A stretch of DNA of 5,729 bases, from contig CALLQH010000044.1 of the NCBI GenBank assembly GCA_938014945.1, positions 1 through 5,729 on the forward strand. The letters are read 5' to 3'. Of the stretch, positions 1 to 5,729 are shown piece by piece. The stretch's first letter is position 1, and every line of letters begins with the position of its first letter. A program made the position numbers and the translations under genes. Source of the stretch: an uncultured bacterium (GTDB lineage Bacteria; Pseudomonadota; Alphaproteobacteria; SP197). The notes under the pieces are model-generated. The model was given only the letters and a program-made list of their open reading frames with translations. It ran no database searches and was not told the origin of the DNA.

Positions 1-1285
1 CCTGGCCCCACAGCACCAGCTGGTGCAGGTCGCTGTCCTGTTCTGGCTCGATCGAGGGGTCCTCGTCGTGGATGCGCGCCAGTGCCGTAGAGAGCTTGAC
101 CTCGTCGTCGCGCTTGGCGGCGTGGATCGCCAGGCCGTAGAGGCGGGGCAGGGGCGATGCGCGGGGGAAGGCCGCCTCCGGCTCCGGCGCATGGTCGCCG
201 ACCTGCAGGGTATCGCCGGTGCGTGCGTGTTCCAGGCGGCCGAAGGCCACGATGTCGCCTTCCTGTGCCGCGTCGATCTTCTCCTGCTGACTGCCCATCA
301 GGTGATAGATGCCGCCGATGCGCTCGCCGTTCACCGTCTCGCCGTCCTTGATCGTGCCGCGCCAGACACGCGCGAGCGACAGCTTGCCGCCATGGGGCGT
401 GTTGTAGGTCTTCAGAACCTGGGCGGCGGGCGGTCCGTCGCCGCCGCGCATCGCGGCGGTGGCAGCGGGTTCGGGCACCCAGTCTGCGATCTCCTGGAGC
501 AGGCGGCGCACGCCGTTTTCGTGTTCGGCAGAGCCGATAAGCACCGGCGCGATGCGCGCCTCGCTGAAGCCCTTGCGCAGGTCGGCGATGACCTCGTCGG
601 TGGAAGGCTGCTGGTCCTCCAGCAGCTTCTCCAGCAGGGCGTCGTCGAAGTCGGCGAGCGCCTCCAGAAGGATGGTGCGCGCCTCGGCCTCGCGGCCCTT
701 CACGGACTCGGGCATGGCGATGGTGTGCGATGCCGCGCCGTCCTCCCATTCATAGGATTCCTCGGTGATGAGGTCGACGTAGCCCTTGACGTGTTCGCCC
801 TCGCGGATCGGCACCTGGGTCACCAGCAGGGGCGTTTCGGAAACCTCCTGCATGGCCGGCAGCAGCTCGCGCATCAGGGTGGCGGTGCGGTCCATCTTGT
901 TGACGAAGACCATGTGGGGAATGGCGTGTTCGTCGAGGAAGCGCAGGATCGGCGCCACGGTGGTGGCGCGTTCGATCACCGGTTCGAAGACGACGATGGC
1001 GGCGTCGGCGCCGATCAGGGCGTTGCGCGCCTCGGCGAGGAACTCCACGGAACCCGGACAATCGAGCAGATTGAGCGTCAGATCGCCGAACGTGCAGCGG
1101 GCCGCCGTGACTTCCGTGCTGGTCTGGCGTTCGCGCGCTTCGGGCGCGCTGTCGCCCACGGTGTTGCCGTCCTTGACCGAACCCTTGCGCCCGATCGCAC
1201 CCGTCGCAAACAGGATCGCCTCGAGCAGCGTCGTCTTGCCGCTCAGCGACGGGCCCACAATGGCAACGTTTCTGATTTTCGACAT
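1..1285 (-). CDS. EF-G-like translational GTPase, 3' end beyond the left edge (N-terminal 428 codons present)
   Basis: The reading frame starts at ATG 1285-1283 and stays open to the edge. A strong Shine-Dalgarno, GGAGG (1291-1295), lies 5 bases before the start. The G domain is clear: P-loop GPSLSGKT (residues 11-18), a G3 motif DCPGS (75-79) followed by VEF, NKMD (129-132), and G5 GSA (251-253) followed by a stretch matching EF-G up to WVPEP. A G'-type GYVDLI segment lies near 168-173. An EF-G domain II follows, with GGKLSLARVWRGTIKDG and later a TGDTL motif. About 270 C-terminal residues (domains III-V) should lie off the edge. Canonical EF-G has DTPGH, whereas here the catalytic His is Ser, and the switch I segment (about 44-60, DSAPEARERQ) is unlike the usual RGITI. 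This fits the EF-G-like paralogue family of alphaproteobacteria rather than the main FusA. Ribosome binding is likely, but the exact role is unknown. It is transcribed divergently from the amidase. Confidence 0.88.
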   Translation of the reverse strand, partial: MSKIRNVAIVGPSLSGKTTLLEAILFATGAIGRKGSVKDGNTVGDSAPEARERQTSTEVTAARCTFGDLTLNLLDCPGSVEFLAEARNALIGADAAIVVFEPVIERATTVAPILRFLDEHAIPHMVFVNKMDRTATLMRELLPAMQEVSETPLLVTQVPIREGEHVKGYVDLITEESYEWEDGAASHTIAMPESVKGREAEARTILLEALADFDDALLEKLLEDQQPSTDEVIADLRKGFSEARIAPVLIGSAEHENGVRRLLQEIADWVPEPAATAAMRGGDGPPAAQVLKTYNTPHGGKLSLARVWRGTIKDGETVNGERIGGIYHLMGSQQEKIDAAQEGDIVAFGRLEHARTGDTLQVGDHAPEPEAAFPRASPLPRLYGLAIHAAKRDDEVKLSTALARIHDEDPSIEPEQDSDLHQLVLWGQ

Positions 1286-1290
1286 AGCTT

Positions 1291-1295
1291 CCTCC
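1291..1295 (-). promoter_or_regulatory. Shine-Dalgarno of the EF-G-like gene
   Basis: On the minus strand GGAGG is followed by 5 bases and then ATG (1285-1283). It is the strongest ribosome-binding site in this part of the window. It fixes the start of the EF-G-like protein, because the P-loop begins only 10 residues later. Confidence 0.8.
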
Positions 1296-1308
1296 CCGCG
1301 CGTTGACC

Positions 1309-1342
1309 GGCGCCTCCCGGACGAGAACGCCGGGGAGGCGCC
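1309..1342. repeat. Inverted repeat / hairpin in the divergent intergenic gap
   Basis: GGCGCCTCCCGG (1309-1320) and CCGGGGAGGCGCC (1330-1342) are complementary. Nine base pairs are perfect (1309-1317 with 1334-1342). Three more pair across a single bulged G (1318-1320 with 1330-1332). The loop is 9 bases. No U-run follows on the minus strand and only a weak TCTTGT follows on the plus strand, so an ordinary terminator is not a good fit. It lies 13 bases upstream of the EF-G-like Shine-Dalgarno, so it would fold in that gene's 5' leader if transcription starts upstream of it. Confidence 0.6.
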
Positions 1343-1366
1343 TCTTGTCAGTGAAACGCTAGTGTG

Positions 1367-2149
1367 ATGGAACCCAGTGCGCAACACGAGTCAGGGGCAG
1401 GGGCATTGAAACCAGAGGTTGAGATCGCGCCGCATCCGTCGCCCAACCACGGGGAGCGGCGGCTGCCGGTCACCATGCTGGTGCTCCACTACACGGGCAT
1501 GGAAACGGGCGAGGCCGCGCTTCGGCGGCTGTGCGATCCCGCCGCGGAGGTCTCGGCCCATTACCTGATCGACGAGGTGGGCAGGGTCCACGGTCTGGTC
1601 GCCGAGGAGCGTCGGGCCTGGCATGCCGGCGCGGGTTCCTGGCGCGGCTGCGGCGACGTCAACAGCGCCTCGATCGGCATCGAGCTCGTCAATCCCGGCC
1701 ATGAATTCGGCTATCGGCCCTTTCCGGAAGCCCAGATGGCGGCGCTTGAGGCGCTCTGCCTTGGCATTCTCGCCCGCCATGCCATCGTTCCGCGCAATGT
1801 CGTGGGCCACAGCGACATCGCGCCGCAGCGCAAGCAGGATCCGGGCGAGCTCTTCGACTGGCCCCGGCTGGCCGCCGCCGGTATCGGCCTCTTTCCCCCA
1901 CCTGCCACGGCGCCCGGACGCGATCTGGGACCGGGAGACGGCGGCGAGGATGTCGAGCGCTTCCAGGCGGCGCTGGCGACCTGGGGCTATGGCCTTACCG
2001 CCGATGGCCGCTACGGGCCGGAGACCCAGGCGGTCGTCACCGCCCTGCAGCGCCACTGGCGGCCGGCCCTGTGCGACGGCCGCGCCGATCAGGAAACCCG
2101 TGCCATGCTGAACGGCCTGCTGGCCGCCGCCCAGCACGGTGCGCGTTGA
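1367..2149 (+). CDS. N-acetylmuramoyl-L-alanine amidase (Amidase_2 / AmpD-AmiD type) with C-terminal peptidoglycan-binding domain
   Basis: The product (260 aa from this ATG) is a zinc amidase that cleaves the bond between N-acetylmuramic acid and L-alanine. The catalytic domain spans about residues 20-178. Expected Zn ligands are His41 in LVLHYTG, His148 in VVGHSDIAP and Asp158 in KQDPG. Glu106 (SIGIELVN) and Lys156 match the catalytic Glu and Lys positions known in AmpD. A peptidoglycan-binding domain of the PG_binding_1 type follows at about 194-253, with the usual YGLTADGRYGPETQAVV pattern. This domain order is that of E. coli AmiD, but no signal peptide or lipobox is visible, so the protein may be cytoplasmic and act in muropeptide recycling like AmpD. 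The start is uncertain: GTG 1364 sits immediately before ATG 1367, neither has a good Shine-Dalgarno, and TTG 1406 follows a GGGG-rich stretch. Its stop codon lies inside the rnpB promoter. Confidence 0.9.
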   Translation: MEPSAQHESGAGALKPEVEIAPHPSPNHGERRLPVTMLVLHYTGMETGEAALRRLCDPAAEVSAHYLIDEVGRVHGLVAEERRAWHAGAGSWRGCGDVNSASIGIELVNPGHEFGYRPFPEAQMAALEALCLGILARHAIVPRNVVGHSDIAPQRKQDPGELFDWPRLAAAGIGLFPPPATAPGRDLGPGDGGEDVERFQAALATWGYGLTADGRYGPETQAVVTALQRHWRPALCDGRADQETRAMLNGLLAAAQHGAR

Positions 2150-2174
2150 CCCGGCAGGGGCAAGGCCCTACCTA
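2146..2174 (+). promoter_or_regulatory. Sigma70-type promoter of rnpB
   Basis: TTGACC (2146-2151) and TACCTA (2169-2174) are separated by exactly 17 bases. Transcription would begin about 7 bases later, at about 2181, which is where the P1 helix of RNase P RNA begins. The -35 hexamer contains the TGA stop codon (2147-2149) of the upstream amidase gene. Confidence 0.75.
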
Positions 2175-2180
2175 GGGCGC

Positions 2181-2586
<406 letters not shown>

Positions 2587-2604
2587 ATCCCCTCCCAAAC
2601 GCAA

Positions 2605-2617
2605 GGCGGGCGCCGCC
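2605..2617 (+). terminator. Weak hairpin after rnpB, possible terminator or 3' processing signal
   Basis: GGCGG (2605-2609) pairs with CCGCC (2613-2617) around a 3-base loop, 23 bases after the P1 3' strand of rnpB. No U-tract follows (CATACC), so a classical intrinsic terminator is not supported. It is listed only because no better candidate exists between rnpB and mraZ. Confidence 0.25.
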
Positions 2618-2646
2618 CATACCAACCCAAGTAATGGCCGTGTTTC

Positions 2647-2672
2647 GAACAGTAAAAGAACGAAAAACGAAC
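2647..2672. promoter_or_regulatory. Putative tandem LexA operator (GAAC-N7-GAAC-N7-GAAC)
   Basis: GAAC occurs at 2647, 2658 and 2669, an exact 11-base period with A-rich 7-base spacers. On the other strand this reads as three GTTC with T-rich spacers. The published alphaproteobacterial LexA (SOS) box is the direct repeat GTTC-N7-GTTC, so this would be two boxes sharing a central half-site. It lies in the AT-richest stretch of the region, about 145-165 bases upstream of the mraZ promoter. Which transcript it controls is not clear from sequence; mraZ and the dcw operon downstream are the obvious candidates. Confidence 0.55.
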
Positions 2673-2809
2673 ACAATACTTGGCCCTGATTTTGTGTCTG
2701 AGCGGCGCATCCATACCAGATGTTGTGCCTTCCCGAGTCCGCGGTTGAGGCGATGGCTCAGCCGGGGGCGAATTATCCCCTGTTCCCAAGCACTTACAGG
2801 CATATGTCG

Positions 2810-2838
2810 TTGACGCCCAGTTAATCCCATGCTATCCC
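2810..2838 (+). promoter_or_regulatory. Candidate promoter of the mraZ/dcw operon
   Basis: TTGACG (2810-2815) and TATCCC (2833-2838) have a 17-base spacer. The -35 is a good match and the -10 only moderate. Transcription would start near 2845, giving a leader of about 75 bases before mraZ. The phased CCCA repeats overlap both hexamers, as expected for an autoregulated promoter. Confidence 0.5.
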
Positions 2839-2849
2839 ATCCTGTCCCA
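2815..2849 (-). promoter_or_regulatory. Putative MraZ operator: phased TGGG repeats
   Basis: TCCCA occurs at 2825-2829, 2835-2839 and 2845-2849, with a fourth, GCCCA, at 2815-2819. All are exactly 10 bases apart. On the minus strand these read TGGGA, TGGGA, TGGGA and TGGGC with 5-base spacers. The established E. coli MraZ site is three direct TGGGN repeats with 5-base spacers in the mraZ promoter, so both unit and spacing match. The array lies 71-105 bases upstream of mraZ and overlaps the candidate -35 and -10. Binding would place MraZ on one DNA face, one repeat per helical turn, and should repress the operon. Confidence 0.75.
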
Positions 2850-2919
2850 AATTACGTTGGCGCCAGTGGGCGCGGCCGAGACCTTCAACGGGGCAGCTCT
2901 GGGGCATTGGGGACGGAAC

Positions 2920-3393
2920 GTGCCGGTCTTCGTCGGAACGCATATCAACCGGATGGATCGCAAGGGCCGTGTCTCGGTCCCGGCGTCGTTCCGTAATGCG
3001 TTGGGCGACAGCATCGGCCAGGGCATCTACGTGATGCGGTCGATCCGCGGCGTGCAGGCGCTGGACGTGTTCGGCGCCACCTCCTTTGCCCAGCTTGCCG
3101 AGAGCATCTCCAACCCCTTCGCCAGCGAGGATGAGGACTTCACCTCCGCCATCTTCGGCGCGGCCATGCAGCTTTCGTTCGACAACGAAGGCCGGATCAT
3201 GCTGCCCGAGGCGTTCCGCACCTTCGCCGGCATCGAGGATCAGGCCTGCTTCATCGGCCGCGGCAAGTTCTTCCAGATCTGGGAGCCCGCCGCGGGCCAG
3301 GAGAGCCAGGAGGCCGCCTTCCGCCGCGCCACGGAGAACCGCGGCAACATCAACCTGCGCTTTGCCGATCGTCCGGCCGGGGGTGGGGCATGA
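2920..3393 (+). CDS. mraZ: Transcriptional regulator MraZ
   Basis: The product (157 aa; E. coli MraZ has 152) is a DNA-binding protein with two tandem SpoVT-AbrB (swapped-hairpin) domains. It forms large rings and represses the division/cell-wall operon it heads. The two diagnostic motifs are DRKGRVSVPASFR (residues 13-25) and DNEGRIMLPEAFR (88-100). I chose GTG 2920 because it puts the family N-terminus (PVFVGTHINRMD) at the start of the protein and has GGGGA (2909-2913) six bases upstream. Upstream in-frame starts, as far as TTG 2857, would add residues that do not look like MraZ. The gene overlaps rsmH by 4 bases. The phased TGGG array upstream is the expected site for its own binding. Confidence 0.95.
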   Translation: MPVFVGTHINRMDRKGRVSVPASFRNALGDSIGQGIYVMRSIRGVQALDVFGATSFAQLAESISNPFASEDEDFTSAIFGAAMQLSFDNEGRIMLPEAFRTFAGIEDQACFIGRGKFFQIWEPAAGQESQEAAFRRATENRGNINLRFADRPAGGGA

Positions 3394-4337
3394 ACGGCCA
3401 CGTTCCCGTCCTGCTCGATCAGGTGATCGCTGCGCTCAGCCCCAGCGCCGGTGAAACCCATGTCGATGCCACCTTCGGCGGCGGCGGCTACAGCGCCGGC
3501 CTGCTGGATGCTGCCGACTGCTGCGTCCTGGCGCTCGACCGCGACCCTACGGCCGTCCTGCGTGGTCAGGCCATGGCGGCGCGTTATCCCGGCCGCCTGA
3601 CGGTGGTCGAGGGCCGCTTCTCCGGTCTCGATGCCGCGGTGATCGAAGCAGGCTTGGCGTCGGTCGATGGCGTCGTCTTCGACCTCGGCGTCTCCTCCTT
3701 CCAGATCGACCAGGGCGAGCGCGGCTTCTCCTTCCGCGCCGACGGCCCCCTCGACATGCGCATGGGCAGCGACGGCCCCGACGCGGGCGAGGCGGTCAAC
3801 CGTCTGTCGGAAGCCGAACTCACCGACATCATCGGCCGTCTGGGCGAGGAGCGCCGCGCCCGCGCCGTCGCCCGCGCCATCGTCGCCGCGCGCAAGCGCC
3901 AGCCGATCACCCGCACCCTGGAGCTGGCCGAGATCGTACGCGCCACGGTGCGCCCCTCGGCCGACGGCATCGATCCCGCCACCCGCACCTTCCAGGCGCT
4001 GCGCCTGTGGGTGAACGACGAACTGGGCGAACTCGAGCGCGGCCTTGCCGCCGCCGAGCGCGTGCTGGGCGAGGGCGGGCGCCTTGTGGTCGTCGCCTTC
4101 CATTCGCTGGAGGACCGCATCGTGAAGCGGTTCCTGGCCCAGCGCAGCGGCACCGGCCCGCGCCCCAGCCGCCACAGCCCGCTGATCGTCGACGAACACG
4201 CACCCACCTTCACGGTTGCCGAGCGCCGTCCGCTGCGCCCGCTGGACCGTGAGCTGGCGATGAACCCGCGCAGCCGTTCGGCGCGCCTGCGCTCGGCCGT
4301 GCGCACGGCCGCTCCAGCCTGGCAGGAGGCAGCATGA
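3390..4337 (+). CDS. rsmH: 16S rRNA (cytosine-1402-N4)-methyltransferase RsmH
   Basis: This enzyme (also called MraW) uses S-adenosylmethionine to methylate N4 of C1402 in 16S rRNA, in the decoding centre of the small subunit; RsmI adds the 2'-O-methyl at the same base. The product has 315 aa (E. coli 313). It begins with the typical HVPVLLDQVI (residues 4-13), followed by the SAM-binding loop DATFGGGGYS (26-35) and LDRDP (49-53). Then come the family signature DLGVSSFQID (98-107) with GFSFRADGPLDMRM (112-125), RTFQALRLWVNDEL (199-212), and VVAFHSLEDRIVK (234-246). All key segments are intact. ATG 3390 overlaps the mraZ stop as ATGA, and a GGGGGTGGGG stretch just before it can serve as ribosome-binding site, so translation is probably coupled to mraZ. 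Confidence 0.98.
   Translation: MNGHVPVLLDQVIAALSPSAGETHVDATFGGGGYSAGLLDAADCCVLALDRDPTAVLRGQAMAARYPGRLTVVEGRFSGLDAAVIEAGLASVDGVVFDLGVSSFQIDQGERGFSFRADGPLDMRMGSDGPDAGEAVNRLSEAELTDIIGRLGEERRARAVARAIVAARKRQPITRTLELAEIVRATVRPSADGIDPATRTFQALRLWVNDELGELERGLAAAERVLGEGGRLVVVAFHSLEDRIVKRFLAQRSGTGPRPSRHSPLIVDEHAPTFTVAERRPLRPLDRELAMNPRSRSARLRSAVRTAAPAWQEAA
4324..4329 (+). promoter_or_regulatory. Shine-Dalgarno of ftsL
   Basis: AGGAGG lies 4 bases before ATG 4334, inside the end of rsmH. It is the best ribosome-binding site in the operon and supports the ATGA-overlap start of ftsL. Confidence 0.75.
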
Positions 4338-4681
4338 TCTCGCGATCGGGTCTCATCTGGTGCGTGCTGGCGCTGGGCGCTGCGGTGGCGGCGTTCACGG
4401 TGAAGTACGAGGTGCGCGACCTGGAAGACCAGCTCGCCGCCACCCAGGCCGCCATTGCCGACGGCCGCGAGGAGATTCACGTCCTCAAGGCGGAGTGGAG
4501 CTATCTCAACCGCCCCGAGCGGCTGGCCGAACTGGCGGGCCGTTATCTCGACCTGACGCCCATGGGCCCGGCCCAGATGACCTCCCTGGTCAACGTCCCG
4601 CTGCGTGAGGTTCCTGTCATCGACCCGCTCGATGGCGAGGAGACCGGCACCCTCGTTACCTTCAAGGTCGACCAGCCGTGA
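4334..4681 (+). CDS. ftsL: Cell division protein FtsL
   Basis: This 115-aa bitopic inner-membrane protein forms the FtsQLB complex, which links early divisome assembly to activation of septal synthesis by FtsW-FtsI. A very short cytoplasmic tail precedes one membrane segment (about residues 6-22). A heptad-like periplasmic stretch (about 24-58), probably coiled coil with FtsB, comes next. The segment LKAEWSYLNRPERLAELAGRYLDLTP (51-76) is the conserved FtsL pattern. FtsL proteins diverge strongly, so position between rsmH and ftsI adds important support. ATG 4334 overlaps the rsmH stop (ATGA) and has a good Shine-Dalgarno. The residues after about 95 carry no motif I recognise. Confidence 0.92.
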   Translation: MISRSGLIWCVLALGAAVAAFTVKYEVRDLEDQLAATQAAIADGREEIHVLKAEWSYLNRPERLAELAGRYLDLTPMGPAQMTSLVNVPLREVPVIDPLDGEETGTLVTFKVDQP

Positions 4682-5729
4682 CCGGCGATTTCGAGCGAGT
4701 CGACGTCCGGATCGCAGAGCCGGAGGTCGACCGCGCGCCCGTATCGGCGACTCTGCGGCTCGAAGGCGCGGTCAAGGAGGCTTCCGACACCTGCCGTGCG
4801 CGCATGTTCTTCCTGGCCATCGCCTTCTGCGCCGCCTTTGTGGTGGTCGGCGGGCGGCTGGTCGAGGTCATGGCGATGCAGGCCAGCGACGGCCCGATGG
4901 CGCAGTCGACCACGGCCGCGCCCCTGGGCCGCGCCGACATCGTCGACCGCAACGGCCTGCTGCTGGCGACCAACCTTCCCACCGCCTCGCTTTATGCCGA
5001 GCCGCGGCGGGTCATCGATCCCGTGGAAGCCGCCGATCGTCTGATCCAGGTGCTGCCCGAACTCGACCGCGACGATCTGATCGCCAAGCTCTCGACCGAG
5101 CGCGGCTTCGTCTGGGTCCAGCGCAACCTGACGCCGCGCCAGCAGGCCGACATCCATGCCCTGGGCATCCCGGGCCTCGCCTTCATGCGCGAGGAGCGGC
5201 GTGTCTATCCCCAGGGCAACCTCACTGCCCATGTCGTGGGTTTCACCGACATCGACCGCCAGGGTCTGGCGGGCATCGAGGCCCACTTCGACCGTGAGCT
5301 GCAGAGCCGCGCCGCCGAAGACGACGCGCCGCTCGAGCTGTCCATCGACCTGCGTTTCCAGCAGATCGTGCGCGAGGAACTGACCGCCACCATCGAGAAG
5401 TTCAGCGCCATCGGCGGCGCCGGCCTCATTCTCGACGTTCATACCGGCGAAGTTGTCGCCATGGTTTCCCTGCCCGATTTCGACGCCAACCGTCCGACGG
5501 ACGGCAACCCCGACGCGCTGTTCAACCGCGCGACGCTGGGCGTCTACGAGATCGGCTCGATCTTCAAGGTGTTCACGGCCGCGATGGCGCTTGATGCCGG
5601 CGTCGTCAACATGTCCTCGGGCTACGACGCATCGCATCCGATCCAGATCGCACGTTTCACCATCCGCGACTACAAGCCGAAGAACCGCTGGCTCTCGCTG
5701 CCGGAGATCCTGGTCTACTCGTCGAACAT
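4678..5729 (+). CDS. ftsI: Septal peptidoglycan transpeptidase FtsI (PBP3), 3' end beyond the right edge
   Basis: FtsI cross-links septal peptidoglycan as a class B penicillin-binding protein working with FtsW. The start is GTG 4678, overlapping the ftsL stop (GTGA). Only a weak AAGG (4664-4667) precedes it, so translation is probably coupled to ftsL. The window holds 350 codons plus two bases. A cytoplasmic tail of about 42 residues is followed by one membrane anchor (about 43-59). The N-terminal module begins at RADIVDRNGLLLAT (85-98), where family members usually have RGxIxDRxG. It continues with RVYPQGNLTAHVVGFTD (175-191) and GLAGIE (196-201). The transpeptidase domain has LSIDLRFQQ (221-229), AGLILDVHTGEVVAM (248-262), and the active-site SxxK in EIGSIFK (Ser294, Lys297). 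The last complete codons give SSN (348-350), the SXN motif; the KTG motif lies beyond the edge. Confidence 0.97.
   Translation, partial: MTGDFERVDVRIAEPEVDRAPVSATLRLEGAVKEASDTCRARMFFLAIAFCAAFVVVGGRLVEVMAMQASDGPMAQSTTAAPLGRADIVDRNGLLLATNLPTASLYAEPRRVIDPVEAADRLIQVLPELDRDDLIAKLSTERGFVWVQRNLTPRQQADIHALGIPGLAFMREERRVYPQGNLTAHVVGFTDIDRQGLAGIEAHFDRELQSRAAEDDAPLELSIDLRFQQIVREELTATIEKFSAIGGAGLILDVHTGEVVAMVSLPDFDANRPTDGNPDALFNRATLGVYEIGSIFKVFTAAMALDAGVVNMSSGYDASHPIQIARFTIRDYKPKNRWLSLPEILVYSSN

Larger units (their letters stand above)
2587..2919. other. Non-coding regulatory region between rnpB and mraZ
   Basis: No convincing gene is present in these 333 bases. The stretch 2640-2700 is much more AT-rich than the rest of the window. 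It contains the weak post-rnpB hairpin, the three GAAC units, a 34-codon ORF without a ribosome-binding site (2720-2824), the mraZ promoter, the TGGG array, and an 8-bp palindrome TGGCGCCA (2858-2865) in the presumed mraZ leader. Confidence 0.7.

Noticed and set aside
23..1306. Long plus-strand open frame (427 codons) opposite the EF-G-like gene
   Set aside because: It is antisense to a clearly recognisable GTPase. The predicted protein has no known motif and the amino acid mix typical of GC-rich shadow frames.
1303..1308. TTGACC as -35 of an amidase promoter on the plus strand
   Set aside because: No acceptable -10 is present 16-18 bases downstream, and the spacer would be filled by the hairpin stem.
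2735..2739. GAGTC, a GANTC site for the CcrM methylase, upstream of mraZ
   Set aside because: It is a single site; GANTC also occurs at several unremarkable places in the window (for example 1388 and 4696), so cell-cycle methylation control is not supported.
2821..2829. TTAA half-site that could suggest a CtrA box
   Set aside because: No second TTAA follows at the required 7-base distance.
3240..4480. Minus-strand open frames opposite rsmH
   Set aside because: RsmH motifs are intact over its full length; the antisense products resemble nothing.
4543..5637. Long minus-strand open frame (364 codons) opposite ftsL/ftsI
   Set aside because: The plus strand carries unambiguous FtsL and FtsI motifs across the same bases. 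This frame is open only because of GC-rich third positions.

Overview
This is a GC-rich bacterial chromosomal segment, most likely from an alphaproteobacterium. Three things suggest that: the divergent EF-G-like GTPase on the left, the run amidase – rnpB – mraZ – rsmH – ftsL – ftsI, and a direct-repeat GAAC-N7-GAAC motif of the kind bound by alphaproteobacterial LexA. I cannot name a genus from the sequence. Nothing looks mobile: I see no insertion sequence, tRNA, CRISPR array or phage gene, and GC content and codon use are even across the coding parts.

Layout. Positions 1-1285 (minus strand) hold the N-terminal 428 codons of an EF-G-like translational GTPase whose 3' part lies off the left edge. 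A short divergent gap (1286-1366) contains a strong hairpin and the start region of a plus-strand N-acetylmuramoyl-L-alanine amidase (1367-2149) with a C-terminal peptidoglycan-binding domain. Directly after it comes rnpB, the type A RNase P RNA (about 2181-2586). Its well-formed promoter (2146-2174) overlaps the amidase stop codon. Positions 2587-2919 are non-coding and dense in regulatory signals. They contain a weak hairpin after rnpB, a three-unit GAAC repeat with perfect 11-bp period (LexA-like), a sigma70-type promoter, and a phased CCCA (TGGG on the other strand) repeat array overlapping that promoter, which matches the known MraZ operator design.

From 2920 to the right edge lies the start of the division and cell wall (dcw) operon: mraZ, rsmH, ftsL and ftsI. 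Each junction is a 4-base stop/start overlap, so the genes are probably co-transcribed and translationally coupled. MraZ is the operon's own transcriptional regulator, RsmH methylates 16S rRNA, FtsL is a bitopic divisome protein, and FtsI (PBP3) is the septal transpeptidase. ftsI is cut by the right edge inside its SXN motif.

The genes themselves are conserved housekeeping genes, and I found no new multi-gene system. The most interesting part is the 2587-2919 control region, where a putative SOS operator and a putative MraZ operator sit together upstream of the division genes.
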